Below the pieces are notes generated by a model. That model had not been told where the DNA came from and ran no database searches. It was given only the letters and a program-made list of their open reading frames with translations. A program made the translations under genes and the position numbers. From positions 558,001 to 622,000 of the forward strand of contig NZ_JAKIHN010000001.1 of NCBI RefSeq assembly GCF_021608185.1: 64,000 bases of DNA, read 5' to 3'. Shown piece after piece: positions 26,597 to 34,958 of this stretch. Every line of letters starts with the position of its first letter. The stretch's first letter is position 1. The DNA comes from Flavobacterium anseongense. Lineage in GTDB: Bacteria > Bacteroidota > Bacteroidia > Flavobacteriales > Flavobacteriaceae.

Positions 26597-28834
26597 ATGA
26601 AATCAATCTATATTGCCCTATTGATGGGCTTTTCGTTAGTTGCTACCGCGCAAAATAAAATCGTTGGAACTGTTTCCGACAAAGACAACAAACCATTACC
26701 GAATGTTATCATTTCCATTCCTGAAATCCATAAAGAAACCATTTCAGATGCTGATGGAAAGTATACTTTAAATAATTTACCAAACGGAACATTCAAACTT
26801 TCTTTTTCATTTATTGGATATGCTACAAAACTAATTGCTGTAACTATTTCCGAAAAAGAAACTATTCAAAACACAACACTCGAAGACAATGCAATTCACA
26901 TGGATGAAGTCATTGTTTCAACTGCTTTCAACAAACTGCAATCGCAAAACGTGATGAAAGTCGAGCACGAAAGCCTAAAATCTTTACAACAAAAAGGAGC
27001 CACAACGCTTGTTGAAGGATTAGCAAAAATTCCCGGAGTTTCACAGGTTTCAACCGGAACTTCGATTGGAAAACCTGTTATTCGTGGGTTGAGTGGTAAT
27101 CGGGTTTTGGTCTATTCACAAGGCGTTCGGTTGGAAAATCAACAGTTTGGAGAAGAACACGGTTTGGGTTTAAACGATGCCGGGGTCGAAAGTGTTGAAG
27201 TTATCAAAGGTCCGGCTTCGCTGCTTTATGGTTCTGATGCATTGGGTGGCGTTTTATATTTCAATCCTGAAAAATTTGCCAATCCAAAAGAATTCAAAGC
27301 CGATTTTAGTCAACGTGTTTTTTCAAATACTTTAGGAAGCAACACTTCTTTAGGATTAAAAACTTCAACCGAAAACTGGAAATTTTTAGCGCGTGGAAGT
27401 TTCAACACACATGCTGATTATCAGATTGCTTCGCCAATTCGGACTTCGCCCTCGGGTCCAAATAGTGACAGAGTTACAAATACACGTTACAATGAAACCG
27501 ATTTAAAAACCGGAATTGGTTACAGTAATTCGAGCTTTTCCAGTGTGCTTCGATACAATTTTAATCGATTAGATTTAGGAATTCCGGAAGAAGGAATAAG
27601 TGAACAATCTACCAGTCATTCTACTATTTATCCTAAGCAAGCGGTTGACAATCATATTTTGAGTCTGCATAATAATTTCTATTTCAAGAACTCGAAACTT
27701 GATGCTGATTTTGGATATATTTTCAATGACCGAAGCGAATTTGAAGACAGTAATGTAGCTTCATTACACATGAAACTGCGAACATTCAATTACGATTTGA
27801 AATATTATTTGCCAAAATTAGGCAAAGTGGAAACTATTGTTGGAGTTCAGGGAATGCATCAAACCAACACCAATTCGGGAGAAGAATTATTGATTCCGGA
27901 TGCTTCAACCAATGATTTTGGAATCTTTGGAACAGCTAATTACGAATTTGGCAAAAATGTGCTACAAGCCGGATTGCGTTTTGACAACCGAAAAGTAAGC
28001 AGCGAAACCAACGGAATTGTTGGACAGGAAGGTTATTTTGAAGCTGTAGACAAAAGTTTTGACAGTTTCAATGCTTCACTTGGTTACAAAACCCATTTGG
28101 CTAATAATTTTACTTTGCGCCTGAATGTTGCTTCTGGATTTCGAGCACCTAACTTGGCTGAATTGACTTCGAATGGTGTACATGAAGGCAGCAATCGCTA
28201 TGAAATTGGGAATTCATCACTTGACAATGAGCAAAATCTGCAAACCGATTTGAATTTGGAATATAAAAGTTCACACTTTGAACTCTTTGCTAATGGTTTT
28301 TATAATCATATTAATAATTACATTTTTATTTCGCCAAACGGAAATGTCATTGACGGCAACAATGTTTATGATTATGTTCAGGCGAATGCCAAATTATATG
28401 GTGGAGAAACTGGAATTCACTTCCATCCACATCCTTTAGATTGGCTGCATTTTACGAGTAGTTTTGAAACGGTTATTGGCAAAAAAGATGATGGAAGTAA
28501 TTTACCGTTAATTCCGGCCAACAAATGGAACAATACTTTTAAAGGAGAATTTGAATTAAAAAACTGGTGGAAAGAAGGCTTTGCAACGCTTAATATTGAA
28601 AGCACTTTTGCACAAAATAACAACAGCGAATTTGAAACAAAAACTAAAGATTACACTTTGATAAATTTAGGTTTAGGCGGAAAAATTACTATCTATAAAA
28701 CTACTTTCAACTTCAATTTAAATGCTAATAATTTATTTGACAGAACCTATATTTCGCATTTGTCAAGATTAAAGACTGATGGAATTCCAAATATTGGTCG
28801 AAACATAATCCTTGGAATTAATTTTATGATTTAA
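26597..28834 (+). CDS. TonB-dependent outer-membrane receptor
   Basis: The 745-residue protein starts with a signal peptide (MKSIYIALLMGFSLVATAQ). A carboxypeptidase-regulatory-like domain follows (about residues 20-100, with GTVSDKDNKPLPNVIISI and DADGKYTLNNLP), then the TonB plug (about 110-225, with GKPVIRGLSGNRVLVYSQGVR and VEVIKGPASLLYGSDALGGV). A 22-strand-type barrel ends in GINFMI. There is no SusD partner, so small ligands such as metal chelates are more likely than polysaccharide. The His-rich neighbour suggests a copper or zinc link, which is inference. Confidence 0.92.
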   Translation: MKSIYIALLMGFSLVATAQNKIVGTVSDKDNKPLPNVIISIPEIHKETISDADGKYTLNNLPNGTFKLSFSFIGYATKLIAVTISEKETIQNTTLEDNAIHMDEVIVSTAFNKLQSQNVMKVEHESLKSLQQKGATTLVEGLAKIPGVSQVSTGTSIGKPVIRGLSGNRVLVYSQGVRLENQQFGEEHGLGLNDAGVESVEVIKGPASLLYGSDALGGVLYFNPEKFANPKEFKADFSQRVFSNTLGSNTSLGLKTSTENWKFLARGSFNTHADYQIASPIRTSPSGPNSDRVTNTRYNETDLKTGIGYSNSSFSSVLRYNFNRLDLGIPEEGISEQSTSHSTIYPKQAVDNHILSLHNNFYFKNSKLDADFGYIFNDRSEFEDSNVASLHMKLRTFNYDLKYYLPKLGKVETIVGVQGMHQTNTNSGEELLIPDASTNDFGIFGTANYEFGKNVLQAGLRFDNRKVSSETNGIVGQEGYFEAVDKSFDSFNASLGYKTHLANNFTLRLNVASGFRAPNLAELTSNGVHEGSNRYEIGNSSLDNEQNLQTDLNLEYKSSHFELFANGFYNHINNYIFISPNGNVIDGNNVYDYVQANAKLYGGETGIHFHPHPLDWLHFTSSFETVIGKKDDGSNLPLIPANKWNNTFKGEFELKNWWKEGFATLNIESTFAQNNNSEFETKTKDYTLINLGLGGKITIYKTTFNFNLNANNLFDRTYISHLSRLKTDGIPNIGRNIILGINFMI

Positions 28835-28944
28835 AGAGTATAATGAATAATAACAATGTGTTAATAATTAGATTTTTAGTGCGCTAAATGTTTAAATTTT
28901 TAATGTTAAATTTACATTATTACTAATCTAAATACCATCATTTT

Positions 28945-29325
28945 ATGAATTCAATGTTTACTAAAATTGTTAGAATTACTTTAGGTTTGGCACTTGTAGT
29001 TTTTGGTGCAAATATGATACATCCTTTTCTTCCTATGGATCAACCGGACACTAACACAGCCGCTGGGCAATTCATAAATTCACTTGGCGCAACAGGTTAT
29101 ATTTTTCCTGTGGTAGGTTTTTTAGAAGTGATTATTGGAGCTATGTTATTACTGAAAAAATGGGTGGCTTTTGCACTAATATTGTTAGCCCCGATATCGA
29201 TTAATATTTTGTTATTTCATTTGTTTTTGGATATACCGGGAATATCGGTTGCTGTTTTGGTTGTTGTTTTCAATGCCGTTTTAATATTCAAACATTGGCA
29301 ACAATACAGACCTCTATTTTACTAA
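28945..29325 (+). CDS. DoxX-family membrane protein
   Basis: This 126-residue protein has four hydrophobic segments in the DoxX pattern: ITLGLALVVFGANMI, GYIFPVVGFLEVIIGAMLLL, WVAFALILLAPISINILLFH and AVLVVVFNAVLIF. The family includes quinone-linked and redox-associated membrane proteins, but its role here is open. It is a single gene ending in a strong terminator shared with mtgA on the other strand. Confidence 0.8.
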   Translation: MNSMFTKIVRITLGLALVVFGANMIHPFLPMDQPDTNTAAGQFINSLGATGYIFPVVGFLEVIIGAMLLLKKWVAFALILLAPISINILLFHLFLDIPGISVAVLVVVFNAVLIFKHWQQYRPLFY

Positions 29326-29340
29326 AAATGTTTTGACATA

Positions 29341-29370
29341 AAAACGTCCCGAAGAATCGGGACGTTTTTA
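29341..29370. terminator. Bidirectional terminator between DoxX and mtgA
   Basis: AAAACGTCCCG pairs perfectly with CGGGACGTTTT. A T run follows on the plus strand and an A run precedes it, so it can work in both directions. Confidence 0.85.
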
Positions 29371-29371
29371 T

Positions 29372-30052
29372 TTAATAATCAATCTTTCCAATGTGTCGCA
29401 TCACTCTCATGATTTTATCTTTTCGTCTCTCTATGTAGGAAGAAGAGTTTGTTGCTTTGTACTTTCTGGGATTGGGTAAAATTGCCGCAATTCCCGCCGC
29501 TTCTCTCCGCGTTAAATCTGCTGCCGGTTTTCTATACCAATGTTTTGCCGCTTCTTGCGCGCCATAAACACCATTACCCATTTCAATACTATTAAGGTAA
29601 ACTTCCATAATGCGTTCTTTTCCCCAGATTAATTCAATCAGAACGGTGAAATAAGCTTCGAGTCCTTTTCGCACATAACTTCGGCCTTGCCACAGAAAAA
29701 CATTTTTGGCGGTTTGTTGCGATATGGTACTTCCGCCTTTTAGCTTTCTTCCTTTACTATTATTTTTAAAAGCCTTCTGCATCGCTTTAAAATCGAAACC
29801 GCTGTGCTTTAAAAAATTCCCGTCCTCGCTGGCAATTACGGCTTTTTGAAGATTGGGGGAAATCTGTTCCAGCGGAACCCATTTATGACTGTAAATAGCA
29901 TCATTCCCATCTAACTTAAATTCAATAATTCTGGTAACCATCAAAGGTGTAAACGGAATTGGAACCCATTTAAATAGTATGACCGATAAAATGGAAAGTC
30001 CAAAAAACCAAAGCATCGCTTTCCAAATCCAACGAAAAATTTTTCTTATCAT
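29372..30052 (-). CDS. mtgA: Monofunctional biosynthetic peptidoglycan transglycosylase
   Basis: This glycosyltransferase family 51 enzyme polymerises lipid II into glycan strands at the periplasmic face. The 226-residue protein has an N-terminal membrane anchor (about residues 12-30). The catalytic motifs are VIASEDGNFLKHSGFD (Glu near residue 76), KGGSTISQQTAKNVFLW, and IMEVYLNSIEMGNGVYGAQ. No transpeptidase domain follows, hence the monofunctional form. The upstream oxidoreductase gene ends 3 bases before its start, so the two form an operon. Confidence 0.94.
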   Translation of the reverse strand: MIRKIFRWIWKAMLWFFGLSILSVILFKWVPIPFTPLMVTRIIEFKLDGNDAIYSHKWVPLEQISPNLQKAVIASEDGNFLKHSGFDFKAMQKAFKNNSKGRKLKGGSTISQQTAKNVFLWQGRSYVRKGLEAYFTVLIELIWGKERIMEVYLNSIEMGNGVYGAQEAAKHWYRKPAADLTRREAAGIAAILPNPRKYKATNSSSYIERRKDKIMRVMRHIGKIDY

Positions 30053-30055
30053 GTT

Positions 30056-31171
30056 TTATTTTACTAAATCCGCTAACTCCTGTCCTATTAAACTTCCAAT
30101 AGCAACTCCCATTCCGCCTAATCTTACGCCGCAATAAACATGTTCCGATACTTGTTCGACAATTGGTTTTTTGGTCGAACCTAATCCCATGATGCCGCTC
30201 CAGCGATGCGCAATTTTATAATCGGTGTTTGGTAAAATTACTTCTTTTAATAATTCCTCCAAACGATTTTGAATTAATTCTGTCTGACCAAGTTCTGTAG
30301 TAGTTTCTGTTTCAAATGCTAAATTTCTTCCTCCGCCAAGCAAAATTCTATTGTCAATATTTCGGAAATAATAATAGCCTTTGTCTAAATGAAACGTTCC
30401 TTTAATATCCAGATTTGGAATTGGCTCTGTAATCAAAACCTGTGCTCTTGCAGGTTTCACCTGATTGTTGGTTAATTTTGCTGCAAAACCATTGGTGGCA
30501 AATAATAGCTTTTTTGTAGAAAAACTGAAATCTCCCAAGACAACTTCAACTTCATTATTGTTTTCCTGATAAGAAGTAACTTCAACCTGGTTGAGGATTA
30601 AAATATTATTCGCAATTGCCTTTTGTAATAAGGCATTCATCATTTTTCCGGTATCGATTTGGGCTTCGAACGGATTAAAAACTACGTATTCCTTTATGGA
30701 TTTAAAAGCAAAACGATCCACTTCTTTGGCAAAAACATCATTTTTGAAAAGTGGTTTTAATAAGTCGTTGATGAATGGTAATTTTTGTAGACATTCTGAA
30801 TATGTACTTTCATCATCTTTCAGAAATAATTCATAGCCACCATAAGGTTTGAAATCTATAGTTTCGTCACCTAAATTTTTACGCAACAATTGCAATCCGT
30901 TCCATCGCTTTGAAATAAGTTGAATAACTTCTTCTTCGCTATGCGATTTCAAATCATCAATAATTTCCGATAGACTACCAAAACAGGCAAAACCTGCGTT
31001 TTTTGTACTTGCTCCTTGAGGTAAGATTCCTTTTTCTAAAATCAATATTTTACTTTCAGGAAAACTTTCACGCAATGCCAAAGCGCAATGTAAACCTACG
31101 ATTCCGCTACCAACAATGGTAAAATCTATATTTGTAAACCAGTTTTTGAGTTCCCAATAACTAAGATTCAT
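30056..31171 (-). CDS. FAD-dependent oxidoreductase, DAO family
   Basis: The 371-residue enzyme has an N-terminal FAD site (FTIVGSGIVGLHCALALRESFP, near residue 17) and a catalytic lid typical of the D-amino-acid oxidase/glycine oxidase superfamily (PKSG-like ASTKNAGFACFGS; C-terminal HRWSGIMGLGSTKKPIVEQ and RLGGMGVAIGSLIG). It likely oxidises an amine or amino acid. The substrate is not recognisable. It is immediately upstream of mtgA in an operon, with no obvious functional link. Confidence 0.82.
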   Translation of the reverse strand: MNLSYWELKNWFTNIDFTIVGSGIVGLHCALALRESFPESKILILEKGILPQGASTKNAGFACFGSLSEIIDDLKSHSEEEVIQLISKRWNGLQLLRKNLGDETIDFKPYGGYELFLKDDESTYSECLQKLPFINDLLKPLFKNDVFAKEVDRFAFKSIKEYVVFNPFEAQIDTGKMMNALLQKAIANNILILNQVEVTSYQENNNEVEVVLGDFSFSTKKLLFATNGFAAKLTNNQVKPARAQVLITEPIPNLDIKGTFHLDKGYYYFRNIDNRILLGGGRNLAFETETTTELGQTELIQNRLEELLKEVILPNTDYKIAHRWSGIMGLGSTKKPIVEQVSEHVYCGVRLGGMGVAIGSLIGQELADLVK

Positions 31172-31350
31172 TCTTTATTTTTTTCTAAAATTAATTTTTT
31201 TGAATAAACCTCTGAGCAAAACATTAAGAAAATTATCATTTATATACGAATTGTTTTTATTTTTTGGTTATCTGACAATAATAAAGGGTGTAGTTTGTCG
31301 ATTTGTTAATAGATTTATTAATTATAACATCGATTTCTTAAAAATAATTT

Positions 31351-31358
31351 TATTTTTG
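31351..31358 (+). promoter_or_regulatory. Promoter -7 element of the metalloprotease gene
   Basis: TATTTTTG is an exact TAnnTTTG match, 32 bases before the ATG at 31391. Confidence 0.5.
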
Positions 31359-31390
31359 CGACACTATATTTAATCAAACCAAATTGAATT

Positions 31391-34300
31391 ATGAAATTTA
31401 AATTACTCATTGCTACATTATTGGCAATTACCACTGTGTCTTTTTCTCAAAATATAAGTACAGTTTGGAATTCAACTACTAAGAAAACCGACATGGTTGC
31501 GCTCGATTCGAGAATGCGCCTTCCGGAAAACAAACTTTTCAACTTGAATCTATTAAGTCTGAAAACGGGTTTGAACAATGCGCCTGCAAGAATGGCGAAT
31601 GTCAAACAATCGAATACTGTATTATCTATTCCTAATGCTGATGGTATTTTAGAAAGATATCGTGTTTACGAAAATCCTAATATGGATCCGGCATTAGCTG
31701 CGAGATATCCTGAAATTAAATCCTATATTGGAATTGGAATTGATAATCCTGCAGCAACCGCACATTTTAGCGTTTCGCCATTAGGATTCAAATCAATGGT
31801 GCTCTCTCCTGATAAATCTGCTGTATTTATTGAGCCTATATCAGCTGATTTAGGAACCTATACCGTTTATAGAAAATCAGATAGAGCACAATCACTTACT
31901 CCTTTCGAGTGTAGTGTAATTGACGAGGTTGCTCCACGAATGGATGCAACCGCACAAAGACCAAACGCAGATGACTCTGTATTAAGAACATTCCGTCTGG
32001 CAATGTCTTGTACAGGAGAATACACTGCCTATTTTGGTGGTACAAAAGCTTTAGCTTTAGCAGCAATAAACAACTCAATCACCAGATGTAATGGTGTTTT
32101 TGAAAAAGATTTTGGTGCTCGTTTGATTATAATTGCCAATACTGACTTGGTTATTTACACTAGTGCATCAACAGATCCATATTCTGCTGCTTCAAGTATG
32201 TCACAATGGAATTCTCAATTGCAGTCAACATTAACATCTGTAATTGGCGATGCTAATTATGATATCGGTCACTTATTTGGTGCTACCGGAGGTGGTGGAA
32301 ATGCAGGTTGCATAGGGTGTATTTGTTCTAGTGGAAAAGGTAGTGGTATCACTTCTCCAGCTGATGGAATTCCGTCCGGAGATAATTTTGATATTGATTA
32401 TGTTGCTCACGAAATCGGACACCAAATGGGTGCAAATCACACTTGGACACATGGTGGAAACGAAGGAACCGGAGTTCAAATGGAACCGGGTTCAGGTTCA
32501 ACAATTATGGGTTATGCCGGTATAACTTCTCTTGATGTTCAACCGCATTCTGATGCTTACTTTCATGCCATAAGTATCCAACAGGTAACTAATAATATTA
32601 AAGCAAAAACCTGTTCAGTTAATATCGCTACCGGAAATTCAGTCCCAACTGCAAGTGCAGGATTAGATTATACAATTCCAAAAAGCACTCCGTTTATGTT
32701 AACCGCTACTGCTACAGACGCTAATGGAGATGCACTTACCTATAACTGGGAAGAAATGGATGCTCAGACTACAACAGCAGTTCCAAGTGCTACTAAAACT
32801 ACCGGAGTAAATTTCAGATCTTATAATTCATCTACTTCTCCAACAAGATATTTCCCAAGAATGGCTTCTGTTTTAACCGGAGCAACAACGACTGCGGGAA
32901 GTGAACTTACTGTGGAAGCATTATCTTCTGTGGCAAGAACATTAAACTTCAGAGTAACTGTTCGTGATAATAGAGCTGGTGGACCAGCAAATAATAGTGA
33001 TGACATGATTGTTACGGTAAACGCTACTGCTGGACCATTTACTGTGAGTTCTCCAAACACTGCTGTTTCTTACGTTGGAGGAAGCACTCAAACCGTAACT
33101 TGGAATGTTGCCGGAACAACAGCAAATAATGTAAACTGTGCCAATGTTGATATTTTAATCTCAACTAATGCCGGAACTTCTTGGACAACTTTATTAGCGG
33201 CTACGCCAAATGATGGTTCAGAAGCAGTTGTAATTCCTAACACAGCAGGAACAACCAACAGAATCATGGTAAAAGGAACAAATCATATTTTCTTTGATGT
33301 ATCCAATACTAATTTTACTATTACTGCAGGTTCTACAGATACTGTTGCGCCAACAGCACCAACATTATCAGCTTCAGGAACAACTCAAACTACAACAAAT
33401 TTATCGTGGTCAGGTGCTACAGATAATGTTGCTGTAACGGGATATGATGTGTATAAAGATGGCGTTCTATTAGGTTCAACCGCTGCTACATCTTATGCAG
33501 TTTCCGGCTTATCAGCTTCTACAACTTATGCTTTCACTGTAAAAGCTAAAGATGCTGCAGGAAATGTTTCTGCTGCCAGCAATACTGCAAGTGTAACAAC
33601 TTTGGATCCGGTTCCGGACACTACAGCTCCAACGGCTCCAACATTATCAGCTTCAGGAACAACTTTGACATCAACCAATTTATCTTGGTCAGGTGCTACT
33701 GACAATGTTGCCGTGACTGGATATGATGTATATAAAGACGGTGTGTTTTTAGCTTCGACTGCGTCTACAACTTATGCCGCAACTGGTTTGTCATCATCGA
33801 CTTCTTATGCATTTTATGTTCAGGCTAAAGATGCTGCAGGAAATGTTTCTGTCGCTAGTAACACTGTTAACGTAACTACATTAACACCGGATACTACTGC
33901 TCCAGCTGCTCCAGCATTAACAGCTTCCGGAACTACAACTACAACAACAAATTTATCTTGGTCGGGTGCCACTGATAACGTTGCCGTTACAGGTTATAAT
34001 GTTTATAAAGGCGGTGTGTTTTTAGCATCAACAACTTCGGCTACAACTTATACTGTGACTGGCTTGACTGCTTCAACGTCATACACATTTACTGTTAGAG
34101 CTAAAGACGCTGCCGGAAATATTTCTACTGACAGTAATGTTGCAAGCGTTACAACTCTGGCTAATTCAGTAACTTATTGTGCTTCACAAGGAAACAGTAC
34201 TGCTGATGAATACATCAACAGAGTTCAACTTGGCACTATAAATAATTTATCAGGGAATAATAGCGGTTATGGTAATTTCACTTCGCTTTCAACTAACTTA

Positions 34301-34861
34301 ACACGTGGAACAAGTAATTCTATAACTATAACTCCGGCCTGGACATCAACTGTTTACAGCGAAGCCTACAGAGTTTGGATAGATTTTAACCAAGATGGTG
34401 ATTTTGCCGATTCCGGCGAACAAGTAGTTAACAGAACAAAAACCAAAACAACTCCTATCACTAACAGCTTTACTGTTCCTGCAACTGCATTACTTGGTTC
34501 AACTAGAATGCGTGTTTCTATGAAATACAATGCGTCTCCGTCATATTGTGAAACATTCTCTTATGGAGAAGTGGAAGATTATACCGTAAACATTACTTCA
34601 TCTGCAAGAATTGATGAAGTGGTTAGTGCTCCTAGAATCTCTTTCAACTTGTATCCAAATCCTGTAAAAGGTGATATTTTAAATATTACTAATCTTGAAT
34701 CTCCATCAACTTATAGAATTTTCAATATGATGGGACAAGAATTAGGAAGTGGTAAAATTGAAAACGAAAGTATTTATGTTGGTTCATTAAAAACAGGAAC
34801 TTTCTTAATTGAAGTTTCTAATGGAACTTCAACAGCAACAAAACGTTTTATTAAAGAATAA
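31391..34861 (+). CDS. Secreted zinc metalloprotease with FN3 repeats and T9SS sorting domain
   Basis: The 1156-residue exported protein has a signal peptide (ATLLAITTVSFSQN). A reprolysin-like catalytic domain carries HEIGHQMGANH at residues 340-350, the HExxHxxGxxH zinc motif of metzincins. Residues about 415-645 are Ig/PKD-like. Three fibronectin type III domains follow at about 649-741, 742-832 and 833-924, then a GEVED domain (about 945-1065, with DFNQDGDFADSGEQV and GEVEDYTVNI). A type A T9SS C-terminal domain (FNLYPNPVKGD to KRFIKE) sends it through the type IX system to the surface or medium. It probably digests proteins for nutrition. Confidence 0.93.
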   Translation: MKFKLLIATLLAITTVSFSQNISTVWNSTTKKTDMVALDSRMRLPENKLFNLNLLSLKTGLNNAPARMANVKQSNTVLSIPNADGILERYRVYENPNMDPALAARYPEIKSYIGIGIDNPAATAHFSVSPLGFKSMVLSPDKSAVFIEPISADLGTYTVYRKSDRAQSLTPFECSVIDEVAPRMDATAQRPNADDSVLRTFRLAMSCTGEYTAYFGGTKALALAAINNSITRCNGVFEKDFGARLIIIANTDLVIYTSASTDPYSAASSMSQWNSQLQSTLTSVIGDANYDIGHLFGATGGGGNAGCIGCICSSGKGSGITSPADGIPSGDNFDIDYVAHEIGHQMGANHTWTHGGNEGTGVQMEPGSGSTIMGYAGITSLDVQPHSDAYFHAISIQQVTNNIKAKTCSVNIATGNSVPTASAGLDYTIPKSTPFMLTATATDANGDALTYNWEEMDAQTTTAVPSATKTTGVNFRSYNSSTSPTRYFPRMASVLTGATTTAGSELTVEALSSVARTLNFRVTVRDNRAGGPANNSDDMIVTVNATAGPFTVSSPNTAVSYVGGSTQTVTWNVAGTTANNVNCANVDILISTNAGTSWTTLLAATPNDGSEAVVIPNTAGTTNRIMVKGTNHIFFDVSNTNFTITAGSTDTVAPTAPTLSASGTTQTTTNLSWSGATDNVAVTGYDVYKDGVLLGSTAATSYAVSGLSASTTYAFTVKAKDAAGNVSAASNTASVTTLDPVPDTTAPTAPTLSASGTTLTSTNLSWSGATDNVAVTGYDVYKDGVFLASTASTTYAATGLSSSTSYAFYVQAKDAAGNVSVASNTVNVTTLTPDTTAPAAPALTASGTTTTTTNLSWSGATDNVAVTGYNVYKGGVFLASTTSATTYTVTGLTASTSYTFTVRAKDAAGNISTDSNVASVTTLANSVTYCASQGNSTADEYINRVQLGTINNLSGNNSGYGNFTSLSTNLTRGTSNSITITPAWTSTVYSEAYRVWIDFNQDGDFADSGEQVVNRTKTKTTPITNSFTVPATALLGSTRMRVSMKYNASPSYCETFSYGEVEDYTVNITSSARIDEVVSAPRISFNLYPNPVKGDILNITNLESPSTYRIFNMMGQELGSGKIENESIYVGSLKTGTFLIEVSNGTSTATKRFIKE
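33338..34163 (+). repeat. Three tandem fibronectin type III coding repeats
   Basis: Units of about 275 bases begin at 33338, 33617 and 33890. Each encodes APxAPxLxASGTT...TNLSWSGATDNVAVTGY...VYK and ends AKDAAGN-(V/I)-S. The high identity at the DNA level points to recent internal duplication or recombination. Confidence 0.85.
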
Positions 34862-34879
34862 TTTTTCTAAAAAAAATAG

Positions 34880-34909
34880 AAAGCCATACTGAAAAGTGTG
34901 GCTTTTTTT
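34880..34909 (+). terminator. Terminator after the metalloprotease gene
   Basis: AAAGCCATAC pairs with GTGTGGCTTT (one G-T pair) around TGAAAA, followed by seven T. Confidence 0.85.
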
Positions 34910-34924
34910 ATGGATTAATTTTGC

Positions 34925-34932
34925 TACTTTTG
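34925..34932 (+). promoter_or_regulatory. Promoter -7 element of the S9 peptidase gene
   Basis: TACTTTTG is an exact TAnnTTTG match, 26 bases before the ATG at 34959. Confidence 0.55.
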
Positions 34933-34958
34933 GCGCTTTAAAATATCATAATAAAACA

